Assembly (NCBI GenBank): GCA_013398295.1
Contig: VZSF01007818.1
Span: 65,180 to 129,179, forward strand
Source of the DNA: Chionis minor
Lineage: Eukaryota > Chordata > Aves > Charadriiformes > Chionididae
DNA length: 64,000 bases
Reading direction: 5' to 3'
The notes under the pieces were generated by a model that saw only the letters and a program-made list of their open reading frames with translations, had not been told where the DNA came from and did not search any database. This document shows positions 48,271 to 60,278 of the stretch, one piece after another. Every line of letters begins with the position of its first letter. Within the stretch, counting starts at the first letter, position 1. Both the position numbers and the translations under genes were made by a program.

Positions 48271-51200
48271 TGTACCTCTAGCCCTCTTCATTGCTCTTTC
48301 CTGAGCTGCACGTTTAAAATTCTTTGTATTACAGTGTATAATTAAGAGTGTGACCTCTTGTGTGCAGAGGGGGAGAGAAGGCAGGGCTAATGCCACCGAG
48401 AGATTTGTACTCAACAGCACTTCAGCGAGCCAGATGTGAAACACTGGCTGCAGGCACACCACTGGAAAGGACGGGGTTACTTCTCACCAGTGGGCAGTGA
48501 TGACAGGTCAGGTGTGCAGTCCCACAGGTGAAGGAAAACATCTTCCAATAGGATTTTACTTGGCAGTAGTTTTGCCTTAGGAGCTGCCAGCTGCTGCAGC
48601 TTTGCTAATGTGAACATCCCTGTGTTGATGCTTTATGTGTTGGGATTCCCGTGTTGGATTCTCTGGGTGCTGCTGCTGTGTCCTCTCTAACACAACAGCG
48701 ATTTTGGGTCCTCACTGATGAGGTAGGGTGGTGTTTTGACTGCAAAACAAGGTTGGTGCTGGTGGTTGGGAGCCCTGGGGATGTGTGGGGTACTCTCCTC
48801 CCCCTTCCTGGGGGCACCAGAATAGTGTATGGGCAGACTTCTTGCCTGTGAGATCTCGGCATCTACATCAGCAAGTTGATTTATGTGTTGGTGGGATCGG
48901 TCTCCTGGTTCTTGCAGAGACACTTGATACAGGGGCTTTAAATGCCTTGAACAGTGCTCGGGCAGAATGGGGATGCTTAAGCTGAGTCACTGAGCCCTGG
49001 GGGGAGCCAGAAACATAAATGATACCCCCCTGAGGTCCTCTCTTCAGTTGTGCATCCTCAAAGCACGGTCGTTGTACCTGTGAGGAAGCAGTGATTGGGA
49101 GGAACATGCGAGGTGAAGGGGACAGCAGAGAAAGCAGAGGGAACAGTGACATGTTAAGCAGCCCCCGGCCGCTGCAGTGGAAGTATCTCCTTGGCTTGGT
49201 GTAGCGAGAGAAGTCACAATACTGGTTTAGGGGGCAAGCCGAGGGTGTGGAGGGCGGGAGGGCTCTGCCTGCCTCCTCTCACCTCCGTCATGCACGTCAA
49301 CCACCCTGCCACCGGCTGCAGACGGAAACCCTTGGAGCAGGTGATGGATGTGGGCAGTGCCCGGCAGCTGGTCCGGAGCTGCCTGGCGGATGTGATGCAG
49401 ACGGCGAGGTGCACAAACGCTCGGCTCAGTGGGTCTGGGCAGAAAATCAGTCCCAAGCGCTGAAGGGTTGTCCTCAACTCCTGCAGCCCCTTCCTGCTGG
49501 TGCAAAGACTGCTGATGGTTTGGGGTAGGTGCTGCACCAGGGAGATACTTTTTTAGGGTGGGCAGAGGGGGGAGGGATATGGGTGGACCTGGTGGGTGGC
49601 AGATGGGTGGGGTGACCCAGCACCAACAAAGGGACAGAAACAATCCAGCTTCCAACAGTAAAGGGATGAAGTGGCATGGCCTGGGAACTTGCTGGTTGGC
49701 ATTGTGCGTGACGCTCTCTGACAGTGGGCAGCTCCAGGGGGTTATGCAGATGTTGGTTGTCAGCCTGGGTTCGCTGGTGGGTTGCTGTGCTGTGAGCAGG
49801 GAGGAGAGGAGTAATACTCTTGTGATACCATCTTCTAACTAGCTGCTGTTTGGAGTACGCAGGGGTGCAGAGCGACTCCATGGCCATGGGATCAAGCCTC
49901 GCAGATGTTCTGTGTCCTGCCTGTCCCAGGAGGCTTTGGGGATTACTTTCCTTCAGCTCTGCCCCGCATCAGCTTCATACGTTCCACACATCTCCTTTCA
50001 GCCCTGCGGCAGGAGAGCGATGCCTCATTCAAGATGATCCCCCCACCAGAAGAAAGGCAGCAATGGGGGTTGCTGATTTGTCCTTCAGCAGGGCTGTAAA
50101 GCCTCTTCCAGCCATCAGGCTAAAGCTCACTCCTCAGCCACTGGTGACACGGCTCTAGCTGCCTCAGGCTCACGCTGAAGGCAAGGGCTGACTGCTGCCA
50201 GAGCAGCTCCTGAGCATGGGGAGATGCTTTTTCCCCTAGGAAAGTAGGTTTTCTTCCCATAAGGTGCCTTCCCTCCAAGGCGCTTGCTGCCTTACATGCT
50301 ATCAAGGGAAGGCTCCATATTAATGGGTGAATTAAATTCATTGCAGTCAGAGGGTTCATCAAGTTTTGGTGCTGTTTCTTCAGCCTTCCAGCACTCACTG
50401 TCAGGTCCAGGGCACCTGAGACTCCTCTGTCAGGGCATGGGCGAGGGAGCCCGTCAAGGCAGCACTGCTGCGCTGGAGCCACTGAAGTAGCGCAGTCTTA
50501 TGAACAGGATTTTGTTCTTGTGCCTCTCCTCCACCTCCTCCTCCCTGGTGTCACTGGGTGCCCTACAGCTCACAGCAGGTGAACATCACCCGCAGCATCT
50601 TCGCTGCCTCCCAGTAATTAGCAGGCTCTGACTCATCAGTTGTGCTGCAAATAGGCCCTGGATTGACAAGGAGGGTAGCACCCCTGCCGTTTCTGTTTGG
50701 GGCTGCCAGGCAGCTGTGCCCCTGTTTCATTATCATTTTGTGGTAAGATAATGTGGTGACAAGATTTTTTGTTTTGTGGGTAGTTGGGGTTTTTTTTTGC
50801 CCCTTTTCTTTAGAGCCCTGTCACAGCTTACACCGCTGTGAAAATGAACAGCTGGGACTGTATTTTCCAACAAGCTCTTTAGACTATGTCAAGAAGCAAA
50901 GGAGGCATTGCTCTTTCTTCCCTACTTAAAACAGACCCCAAAAACCCACCCCAAAGCCCTCAGCTGTGTTAGTTTTATATGCATATACCAAATAAGCTTT
51001 TCCTTTTTTCCCTTTTCCTACTAATGCATCACTGCTACTCCAGCAGGTGATAGAAACAGGCAGACCCAGTGACATCCTATTGTTGAGGGGCTGAGCTGCC
51101 TTCTGGGATTTTACAGTTGTTTGTACTCCTTGACAGGGAAAGGACTACAGAGGCACCGTGCAGGGGAAGATCCAGCATAAGGCAGCTTCTACAAAGCAAC

Positions 51201-54059
51201 TGCAGATAATAATGCTATTAAAGAGGAGAAGTGCAACTGGCAGCCACTGTCCCAAACCACTGGATGCTGTGAGGTGAAGGGGACAGAGCTAGAGAAGGCC
51301 CCATGTATTTATCTAACTACATCTTTGATGAGAGGAAGAAAAATAAATTTATGCAGATTTTCTTCAGGTCCCTACCTACAGACCAGAAATAATGCTGTTA
51401 ATTCAAAAAAGCAGCAGTGCCATGAGTGGCACACACAGCTTTGGGAAACAGAAACTCTGCTCCTTGCTTGCAGCATTATTTGAAGTTTTCTTCCGTTAAA
51501 GTCTAGCTAGAGAAAAACCATCAAGCTTTCTCAAAGCTGGAAAACAGACGTTAGTCAGCTAGACAGAGAAATTCCACACACGTGTCCTTAAAAACCAGTT
51601 AGTTATGAGTCAGGCTTTAGCTGCAAACTCTTCCACAGGACCTATGTGATCAGAAAGGAAAGCAACGCTTTGCACTAGGCAGTGTACACTGAAAATCCCC
51701 TGGGAGAAGCAGCAGTAAAGACGACCTCAGTGCTAGTAAAAGGTTAAAAAAAAAAAAAAAAGTGCAATTTGCCCACACTCTGGTGTGTGTTTCATCCTGC
51801 AGGACTATGAGGTCAGGAGGCAGTTCCGGGGTCAGATCGGTGGGACAGCTATCGCCACAGCGCTGGAGGAAAGGGAGGAGTACAAAAGAATCACACAAAT
51901 TACCACCACATAGCTTGATCTTTACTAATAAAGCCAAAGAACAAAACATCAGCATTTTTTTTTCCTCTTTTTCTGCCCAAAGAGCATCTCCATTTTTAAC
52001 ACTACTGCTTTTTGCAACAGATGGACTATTACACACAGACAAAGCAAACCAGGGAATATCAAGACATTTTCCACATTTTTAGTCTGATGTGATTTCTGAA
52101 AACAATGCCTTGGTGAAATGCATTTTTTCACCTTCACACGATATCCTTTTTTAACAGGTCACCTAGATATCACAACGCTGGGACTAACAGAAAGGAGGAG
52201 CCACGGGGAAAAGTCACATCGGGAAGACGAGGCAGACACACTGTCAGACGCTTCCCAATATGGTATGTTAAGTTTCCAGTCTTTCTCGATTCTAAGAAGA
52301 TTCTGTGAAGAAAGACGATGCCAGGCCCCACCACAGCACAAGGCTGGCTGTGGTACAGAAAGAGCGGGTAGCTGACTTGCTCATTACTTTGACAGGTGCA
52401 CTCAAGCAGCTCGGAGATCTGCTCAGTATTAAGCCATTCTAAGTGTCTATATACCTATATAATTTTTAAACCAGCAAGTTTTTAATTCCCCTTGGGCTCC
52501 AGCCAGCCAAGAACACCTCCCACAGGTGCCATTCCAAGCTCAGCAGCCAAGAAGGCATATCTGTATATAGTCACTGAATTAAGATGCGTGCCTGCTCACC
52601 GCCTAGTTAAGTGGTCAGTACAACAGACACTTGGGACCTGCCGGGAAGGCCTGTGGCTTCTGTTCTGTGTTTGCAGGCGGTTCCTGCAAACCTGGCAAGC
52701 CCCTTCCCTGTTAACCCACCCCCATGCTCTGCAGTCGCAGCAGAGGGGAAGGAAAAAAAGGGGCGGGGGTGATATGATATCAGGGCTGCTGTCTACCTCC
52801 TTTGCTAGGATTTCTGTGAGACTTCACCCTGCGCCAGTTTCCTCCCTGGCTTATTTATGGGCAGGATCAGTGATCCACAAGCTGAAGAAAGAAACACAGA
52901 GTTAGACCTTAGCACACTTGCCCCAGAGGAACATCTCATTTGAGATGGCCTCTACTGGTACGCTATGCACTGCCTCCCATAACCTGCTCCCCCCATTCCT
53001 CACTGATCCCTCTGCTTTCTGCCGCTCTGCTCCCGTTTGCTTCACCCCAGCCGCTTGCCAGGCCACCTCCCTCATTCCCACCCCCTTTCAGCACTTTTCT
53101 CTTGTCGCTGGCTGGGTTTGGTGCCCCCCACCTCATCGTCTACCCTTTGGCCAGAGGGATGGGAAAAGTCTCTCCTGCTACTCCCATGTTTTAGTCCTAC
53201 CTGACAAAGCAGCAGAGAAGCCACACTGTGACATTAAGCTGTCCCTGCACCGGTACTGTGGTTCTTGCCCAGAAAAACTAAGTGTGGATTTTTTTAACAT
53301 CCCAATGGATTTGGCAACAGACACTCCAAAGTTGAAGGAAGTCAGCCGCTACTGTTCAGAGATTTATGCAGGCGCAACAATGCATCTCCAAGCTTGACTG
53401 CAAGCCCTGGCGCTCAGCAGATCACCCATGGGTCACATATATCCCAACACACGCCTGAAAGGTCAAAGTCTCTGCCATCTGTCACACTTGCACCTGACAG
53501 AAGATATCAATTAAAAGAAGCACGTTGAATGAGAGAGCATAGGGAGACCTGGGGGAAGGATGACAACAAAGCCCGAGTGCGTCAGAGTGCCCTACACTTA
53601 CTTACCTTTCCCAAGCGGGAAGCGTACTTCCTGTCTGGAACACATAAGCCTGCTGTAAGCATACCAACAGTACGTCCCACTTCTCCTCCCAAACCAAGAG
53701 CCTGATACTCAGGAGCACCCGGAGGCAGGTCTAGTATTTCACAACCCCACCACACTACAAAGGGGAAGCAAAGCACCAGCAGTACAGTTAAAACTAAGGG
53801 CAAAGGGCTTTTTTCTGTTTGGATTTTAAGATGAAATCAACTTCAATTACAGCCTCTAGCAGTGGTTTCGTATTGCTCATTAATCTTCTGCAGCCTCCAC
53901 AAGCAGCTGGTATTTATCGCTCCTATTGTACTACATGGGCTAAATGCAGCGGGGCTTGGAGAGGGAGGGAAGGGCCCAGAACAAAGCACGGCCTCGGTTC
54001 AGCAGCAACACTCACGCCGAGTCACCAGCACGAGAGACTGCCCGAGACCCTCCCTTACT
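48271..54059. other. Intergenic space between convergent VOPP1 and LANCL2
   Basis: No conserved gene was recognised. The part at 48.6-50.6 kb is GC- and CpG-richer than the rest, which opens many overlapping ORFs on both strands (up to 142 codons). From about 50.9 kb the plus strand changes from G/T-leaning to A/C-leaning. ORFs of 137 and 159 codons at 52492-53397 on the plus strand have no recognisable domain and may lie opposite LANCL2 3' UTR or read-through sequence. An A-run sits near 51747-51762. Confidence 0.6.
49151..49470. other. CpG-enriched segment with a coding-like ORF
   Basis: I count about 17 CpGs in 300 bases, around the borderline of CpG-island criteria. On the plus strand an ORF from the internal ATG at 49290 to the TGA at 49461-49463 encodes 57 residues with mostly G/C at third positions (for example EQVMDVGSARQLVRSCLADV). 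I do not recognise the protein. Antisense ORFs of 107 and 142 codons overlap it, as expected from GC-rich sequence, so third-position bias alone is weak evidence. It could be a short non-coding transcript, a small CpG island, or chance. Confidence 0.25.
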
Positions 54060-54951
54060 AGATGCTGCAGGACAGGTTTATTACGAATCCACACACAGGA
54101 GAGGAGAAGCACAGTTATGAGCTGTCCCTGCTCTGCTCTTGGCAGCAGCAGCAGGTTAGTACAGGTGACTGCACCTTCAGTTTGTTAAGCTCGTGCCATG
54201 GAATGGGGCTTTCCAGAGGTGGGGACAAGCACCTCCACCCTGCTTGCTCCAAGTGCTTAACACACTTAACCAGGTGCAGGTATCAAAGGGAGTGTGCCTC
54301 TTTCAGGCTTTCAAAAAACCCTCCCACAACAGCAGCGAAAGACAAGTCAGGTCCCTTCCAACCTGCTACATTTCTGAAAACTGAGATGGGCTCATACCTC
54401 TTAATCAAAAAAGGCTCATCTCCATCACCTTAGCTTCTAGGGACTGTGGAGAAAAATATGAACATAAAAACATTTTTAATCTCTTTTTAGAGTTGCCAGC
54501 TCACCAGTGAAGCTGGGCAGTGTCCTGCAGCGAACTCTCTGGCATCAGGTGGAATCCTCTAGGTAACCACGCTGCAGAAAGCAACACTGCCGTTTTGAGT
54601 CATGCGCGAAGGTACAGGACAGAGATTCAGAGACCAGCTTTTTGCTAACAACAAAAGACTCGAATCAACAGACAACACCAATAAACATGCAGAGCATGTC
54701 AAAGACCTGAAGAAGACAAATACAACAGAAAAGAGAAAGTTCAAAACTTGACTTCTCTTGTCCTACGTCTGAAGGTATCACTTTTACAGAACTTAAATGT
54801 GGCTTCTCCTGTTCATGCCATAATGACTTCATGGTCCTTTGAGGCGGGGCAGGGGGGTGAGAAAAGGGGTTTTTCCATCCGTTGGTTCAGTATCAGAGGC
54901 ACTAGACAGTCTCATCTCTTTTGGCATCAGTTTCCTTTTCAAAATGATCTT
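54060..54951 (-). other. LANCL2: LANCL2 3' UTR (probable)
   Basis: Non-coding sequence downstream, on the minus strand, of the LANCL2 stop codon at 54952-54954. The first canonical AATAAA on that strand is at 54077-54082, giving a UTR of about 0.9 kb. Longer forms toward about 51 kb cannot be excluded. Confidence 0.55.
54077..54082 (-). terminator. LANCL2: LANCL2 candidate poly(A) signal AATAAA
   Basis: Read on the minus strand this is AATAAA, 870 nt after the stop codon. A GT-rich stretch (gtgctggtgactcggcgtgagtgttg) follows roughly 30-60 nt downstream, as expected for a cleavage-stimulation element. It is the best 3'-end signal seen for this gene. Confidence 0.55.
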
Positions 54952-55067
54952 TTAGCTATCCTGTTCCACTTTGTTCTCCCTCTTTTGAGGTCCAAGTTCA
55001 AACGCTGGAAACTGGGAAGTCTCCGGTACTGAAATATCCGAGAGGAAATGAATAGCTCCAGCCATGC
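54952..55067 (-). CDS. LANCL2: LANCL2 terminal coding exon
   Basis: After the acceptor (cgttatgttttag) come GC, completing a split Gly codon, then MAGAIHFLSDISVPETSQFP, AFEL, and a tail GPQKRENKVEQDS ending in TAA. The GMAGAIHFLSD and ETSxFPAFEL strings are diagnostic of the LANCL2 C-terminus and separate it from LANCL1, which has GMAGTIYFLADLL. This is the last helix of the LanC-like alpha/alpha barrel. The tail after FPAFEL is 13 residues, longer than the 6 I recall for human LANCL2 (DSSKRD). The donor of the upstream exon (phase 1) fits this acceptor exactly. Confidence 0.95.
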
Positions 55068-56741
55068 CTAAAACATAACGAGAAAGAGATCTTTGTGCAT
55101 TTTTGACATTAAAATAGCACAGTTGACAGCAAAGGCAACAGCACCTGTTTGAACACCTCCTCACTAGATCTTTTTTGAACAGGTGAACTTCGGGCCTGTA
55201 GAAAGGCAAGTTCATCTGTACTTTGCCCAGGAAACCAAAGTTTCACTTGAAAAAAATCAAAGGCAAGAACCAAGATATCTCTGCTACCACCTTTTCAGAT
55301 GCACAACCTCAATACTACTTCAATTAAGAAAAAGTAAATCCCTATTAGGGCTGTCAGAATTTGAGCACTTCTTGCTTGTCATCTCACTGGTTAGAAAACA
55401 AAGGCAAAACTTTATTATACGTGTGCTGTACAGATTCATTTTGCTATTCATGAAGAGGTCACCCAGAGCCTGAAGCACTAACACCAGTATCACCTAATGA
55501 AACTTTTAGGGTGACAAACAACAGAGGTACCTCTACAGCAGGAGAGTGTACAAGTACAAGCTCAGTCTTACAGTCAAGCTAAATTCTTATTTTATCAACA
55601 GCTAAGCACATACAAACAAAGGAACCTTCCTGAAATACAGCATCTGATGCAAATGAAATGATTAAGGCAATTCTGTAAAGGTGCACATGCAACTTCCACG
55701 GGAAGTGGGCTCGTACATGCAGAATTGGACAACTTCACACACAATTTTGGCTACAAAAAAGTCCCCCAAATTAAGACTTTTTTGTCTCAAATTTGAGACT
55801 TCTAGATTTTTCTAAAAAATAATATATATATATAAAAAAATCACAGACATTAAAAAACTAAAATAAAAGTGGTATGTCAGCACTAAAGCACAAATCATCC
55901 TATTGTTGGCATTATTTCACCTTCTGAACAAATTTCAAAGCTCCTATACAACAGACTATGTGCCTGCTTTTTCCCCTCTACAAGTGCATGCAAGGGAGCT
56001 CTCAGGAATAAGAACACTTCTACTCTTCTCCCTTAAACGTTAAGACAATAACTGTATTTAGAAGGCATGCGTATAACTACTGCTCCCCTGTGTTCACACC
56101 TTGGATTGGTTTATTTGCAAAATAATCCTATTGGGTCTGCTGCAGTTCCATATATTTGTGGTAGGTGGCACACTAGGCTCATTGTTCATGAAGTAGCAGC
56201 GCTATTTTAAATCCTACTTAGGTCTATGATTTCTTGGTACCACGTTTCTCAAACGTAAGGATGAGATAGGAAATAGAAAATAAGCTACAAATAATAAAAA
56301 AAATATAAATAAAGCTCTAGGAAAGTATTTAGGAACATCTTTGAACTTACAGAAAAGCCCCTAAGAATTCTGCGTTTCTTTTCTGTTCAAGTGATTTGGG
56401 TTCATACTAAAACTAGCTTTTCTTCACTTTAGTATTGCAGCAGAGAAGGGTCTAGGTCTAGTTCTGACAAGCCAGCAACTGCTTTGAGACCCCCCCTACC
56501 CACAGCTGCTCCTCTGCCCGGTCCCCGCAACAACACCTGCGACAAAACCATTGCCCAGGCTTCTGTTTGCTGTCAGCCAAGAGGCATCAGCACAGAAGAA
56601 TTCAGGCAGTAGGGGGTGGGTCTATTTTTAATAGTAAAGGAACCCACCAAAGATTTCCCAGCCCCTAAGCATGTACCAAAACGGCAAGACTGCCCTGCTT
56701 TTCTGTATAATACAACACCATTTGCAACACCATCACTTTAC
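55068..56741 (-). other. LANCL2: LANCL2 last intron (1.7 kb)
   Basis: The intron lies between the gtaaag donor of the 56742 exon and the ttttag acceptor of the terminal exon. It contains A/T-rich low-complexity sequence at about 55770-55870, including atatatatata. No other feature was recognised. Confidence 0.85.
55776..55865. repeat. A/T-rich low-complexity segment with (AT)n
   Basis: Runs of T and A, two copies of an aatttgagac-like string and an atatatatatata core lie within 90 bases. It is simple sequence in an intron. Confidence 0.7.
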
Positions 56742-56814
56742 CTTCAAAGAGAGAATAAGGTCGGTCAGGAATACGACATCCATGTGCACCATATTCCAAA
56801 CACCATTCAGCAAA
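56742..56814 (-). CDS. LANCL2: LANCL2 penultimate coding exon
   Basis: On the minus strand, after the acceptor ag (cccccag), the exon reads FAEWCLEYGAHGCRIPDRPY and SLFE plus one base of Gly, then donor gtaaag. It is 73 nt, phase 0 in and phase 1 out. The preceding exon ends in phase 0 after YLYRACK, and the terminal exon supplies the other two bases of Gly, so the reading frame is continuous across all three. The residues correspond to the human LANCL2 segment between ACK and EGMAG, with CLEY where I recall CLDY. The exon is too short to be apparent as an ORF and was found by reading the reverse strand for the expected motif. Confidence 0.95.
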
Positions 56815-59800
56815 CTGGGGGAAACATTAAAAAAACTATTATTTTTTTTTTAATTTAAGACTGTTAAATACAAGTTTGGGTATCTGCATATCTTCAATAG
56901 GTACTAAATGCAAAATAGTGTAAACAGAGACACAACACAGAAATCACTGTCTGAGATCAATTTGTCCCACTTCAACCGTGACAAGGTTGCAATTAGGTTT
57001 TCGGATATGTATTTCCACAGCACCAGTTCCAGTTTCATAACAATTAGGTGGGCTGTACTTAACTTCCGTTTTCTGTAAACTAACCCTTCTACGTGTCAAT
57101 GAAAAATATTATGAGAACAGACATAATTAGTTTCAAGGGCAGAATTTTTCTATACTATCAGTTTCTTATCTGTCTTGGTGCTTAATTTACCCACATGCTC
57201 AGGACTCTGAGCTGTTAACCACATTTAGGCGGTTTTTTTCACGTGCATGCACCAATTTAGAGTACTAAATCTCTAGCTACCATTATTTAGTTTTATTTAT
57301 TTTCTCTCCCCAAGTCTTATGACAAATTGTTATAAACAGTTAGACAATTATGGTCATCAATATTTTGTTGCAGAAGACGGAATACCATTTAAAAGAGTTA
57401 GCAGTGTCTGTCTTGCGTTTGATCAACACTGCTGCAGTAGTTACAGCAGATATATACGATTTATGGACAGCAGCTGGATCAATTTAATGTATTTCTGCCT
57501 TATGGCTCCCCAGAGCACACGGGTGGCCACAAGTTCCCCTGGCATTTCTGTGCTTGGAAGCAAACCCCTGCTTACTCAAAATACAGCGCGAAGATTCCTG
57601 CAAAGCAAAGCACTCTGAGGTCTCTCCCCGCTCCCCAAGCAACCTGGGCAACCTGCTAGCAAACCGATCACCCTGCTCACTGGATGTGAGCATTCCCCCA
57701 GAGCCATCCATCTGTTTGACAGGAGGATAAAGGGTGGCATCTCTTCCCTTCTTCCCCCTCACTGTGCTGTTGAAATGTTTATTAGGGGATGGATTTTTGT
57801 TCTCTTGGGAGGGGTGTGTGCATGTGTGTGATGTCTTGAAGAAACCCAGCAACAACCCCACAAACATCAACACTGTGGTCCACACTGTTGTTGAGAACCG
57901 ATGAAACATTTTGGGCACCCCCCCCCCAACCCCAACTATAAATCTTCAAAACAAGGTTTGATTTCCATGTAATCTTGTCTTACACATGAGGACAGAACAT
58001 GCTTATGGCATGTTTCTAAACTACAGTCAATTCTTGCAACATCCACATCTTATTGCACACTAGCCTTTATTATTACCGCCAGCCTGCGAGCTGCAACAGA
58101 AATTTAAAAAACACACCCCAGGCTACTGAAGCGCAACCACTGTTTACAAGTTCATAGCTTCAGCGCAACTCACAGATCCAGTAAGCCACACCAGCATCTT
58201 TGTTAAACCAAGGGGAAAAAAACAATACAATCTTCTAGCAGGAAGACATCTGCCATTATTTGTCACATAGACCATCCCTGCTTGCCATCAGCAGCAGCTG
58301 AATCGCGATGCTGAGCGGCACGGGGCTCGGATGCTCTCCGTTGCCTGGGGCCCAGGATGCCACAGTCCCTCGTCTCCTCTCACTGGTGGCTCAGCCTCCT
58401 GGGAGCCTGTCTGATAACGCTGGAGAAAAAAACTGCGAAGCCGAAAGTGAAAAGCACAAAACAGGGGGTCTCTCTGAGCCAAAACCTTTCAAGCTCTTCT
58501 GGTTCGTTTGTGAAACAGTTTCATGGCTCCAGAGGGGTAACAAGGGATTCCTGGCCAGGCTCCTTCCCCGGGCTGCGCGTTTTTGGTGTGAGCAAACACT
58601 CTGGGAGGGGACCCAACTGTCTCGGGTTCATGCCTTTAGGTACCAACATAACTGCATGTTTGCTTCCCTGCCTGCTCTGGCTCAAAAAGAAAACATTTGA
58701 AGAATGCCAGACAAGCAAATTCCTCTGCCTGTTTCAAGATTTCCCCTGCAACAGCCCAAAGGGCCTGAGTGAATGCTGGAGATGCCAAAATGCAGAATGG
58801 CTGCAAATACACCACCAGATCTGCTGGGCACCACCCAGTCTTTGGCCGCTGTGCCACATCTTCCTTCTCAAAGGCACTTCAAGTACATAACTGAGTCTTT
58901 TCCTCCTTTGGCTTTGAAACGGGTACGCTCGCTTTTCTCTAGCTTGCTATGGAAGAACATCAGGGCTCCCTTGGGCCAGAAATGCAGCACCAACAGGAGC
59001 CGCCAATGCTGCACAGGGCCACAGAAGATGTACTAGCATGGAGGGTGACACGGACAGCCCGACAGCTGCGCTGACAGCAATGCCTGCTTGGTGCTGGGGC
59101 TCACACGTCAGCAGTGGGTGAGTCCACGCGTAACAAAAGTCACGTGTTTGCCGTGGGAGCGCTAGGGATTTATTACGTTCTCTAGGATGCAGGTTTGCCT
59201 GCCGGAGTCCTCATGGCATGATGCTTTGGTAAACGTAAGGTGAGACAAACAGCAATTTTTTAAAGCTCTGCTGACAGTGGAGATGGAAACAATAGCTTTA
59301 CATGTGGCCAGTGCTCATCCGAAAGCACCTAAGAAGCAATTCATCAAATTTCCCATTACAATACTTTTTGAAAGGCCCCAGATAAATAGCTGCAATATGA
59401 AACCTAATATCTGTGAATTAAGCTGAAAAAGACCTCACCAAGCAACAAACCAAAACCAAACTAAACCAAAGTCTTAGGAGATCAGGAAACAGAGTCTGAG
59501 AAAACCTTCTCCTTTGCTAACTGCTAGCACAATCAGAGCTGACGGCAGAACCTGGAGAATTCCAGTGGAAAAATTCAGAGTGTGTCTTTCCCTGCAATTT
59601 GTATTAATGGGAAAAAAAAACCCCAACCAAACACTAACTGAGCAATTTAATAACTGCAATTCAGAGCTCTAAAAGCCCCAAACAGACACTAGTCTGAAAA
59701 CAAATAATTACAGAAGACTACAAACAGTATCGCTTGAGGAGCTGAGGACGACAGTGGATGTCTCAATGGAATAATTAGCACCACATAACATTAGTCTGTT

Positions 59801-60101
59801 ATTGTTCAGGCAGGCTGACTTTCAGACTCTAATTTCTCCTGAATACATATTTAATTCCTCCCCCCTTACAGAACATTTGTGCGTTTCACACTAAGTATTA
59901 AGATAGTGTGTGCCCCACATACACAGTTGAAGTTGTCTAGGCAAAATGTGAGTATAAAGGGGGGGCAAGTGACACCCGGCCACGCAGCCAGCCAGCTCCA
60001 GCTCCAGCACGCATCAGCCTACTCTGATCCCAGTCTATTCTTGCACAGGCGATTTGACGCGAGAGGGAACAGTAGTTTTGCTGGGGTGCTGCAGAGCTCA
60101 C
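56815..60101 (-). other. LANCL2: LANCL2 intron (3.3 kb)
   Basis: The intron is bounded by AAG/gtgagc and the acceptor of the 73-nt exon. It contains the longest open reading frame of the window (58357-58890, plus strand, 177 codons), which has no recognisable domain. It also has a C8 run at about 57920. No repeat family was identified. Confidence 0.85.
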
Positions 60102-60278
60102 CTTGCAAGCTCGGTAGAGGTACTTTTTGTCCTGAGTTAGGTTGTAGAGAGACAAGAAGGAGTAGCCATTGCCAGCAGTACCATGGCAGATGCCGTATCC
60201 TTTTCTCAATAGACCTCTCTGCCAGATGACATCACTACAATCCATAGCATCTTTCAAGTACTTATCCTCTTTAAAAGT
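60102..60278 (-). CDS. LANCL2: LANCL2 coding exon with the CHGTAGNGY zinc-ligand motif
   Basis: This 59-codon exon is phase 0 on both sides, with acceptor tttattccacag and donor gtgagc. It reads TFKEDKYLKDAMDCSDVIWQ, then RGLLRKGYGICHGTAGNGYS, then FLSLYNLTQDKKYLYRACK. CHGTAG is the second conserved LanC motif. By homology to nisin cyclase and LANCL1, the Cys and His here are two of the three zinc ligands. LanC-like proteins in mammals are reported to add glutathione to dehydroalanine/dehydrobutyrine residues in damaged proteins. LANCL2 is also described as N-myristoylated and as an abscisic-acid binder. All motif residues are intact. Reading on past the donor gives unrelated residues, so the exon ends at AAG. 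Confidence 0.97.

Noticed and set aside
49227..49887. Overlapping minus-strand ORFs of 142, 137 and 107 codons
   Set aside because: Several frames are open at once because the segment is GC-rich. The Pro/His/Leu-rich translations show no recognisable family.
51346..51931. AATAAA on the plus strand at about 51.35 and 51.92 kb as VOPP1 poly(A) signals
   Set aside because: They lie about 6 kb after the stop codon and beyond the composition switch, so they are more likely chance hexamers.
52492..53397. Adjacent plus-strand ORFs of 137 and 159 codons
   Set aside because: No domain, no codon bias and no splice context. They lie in the interval opposite LANCL2 downstream sequence and are attributable to chance.
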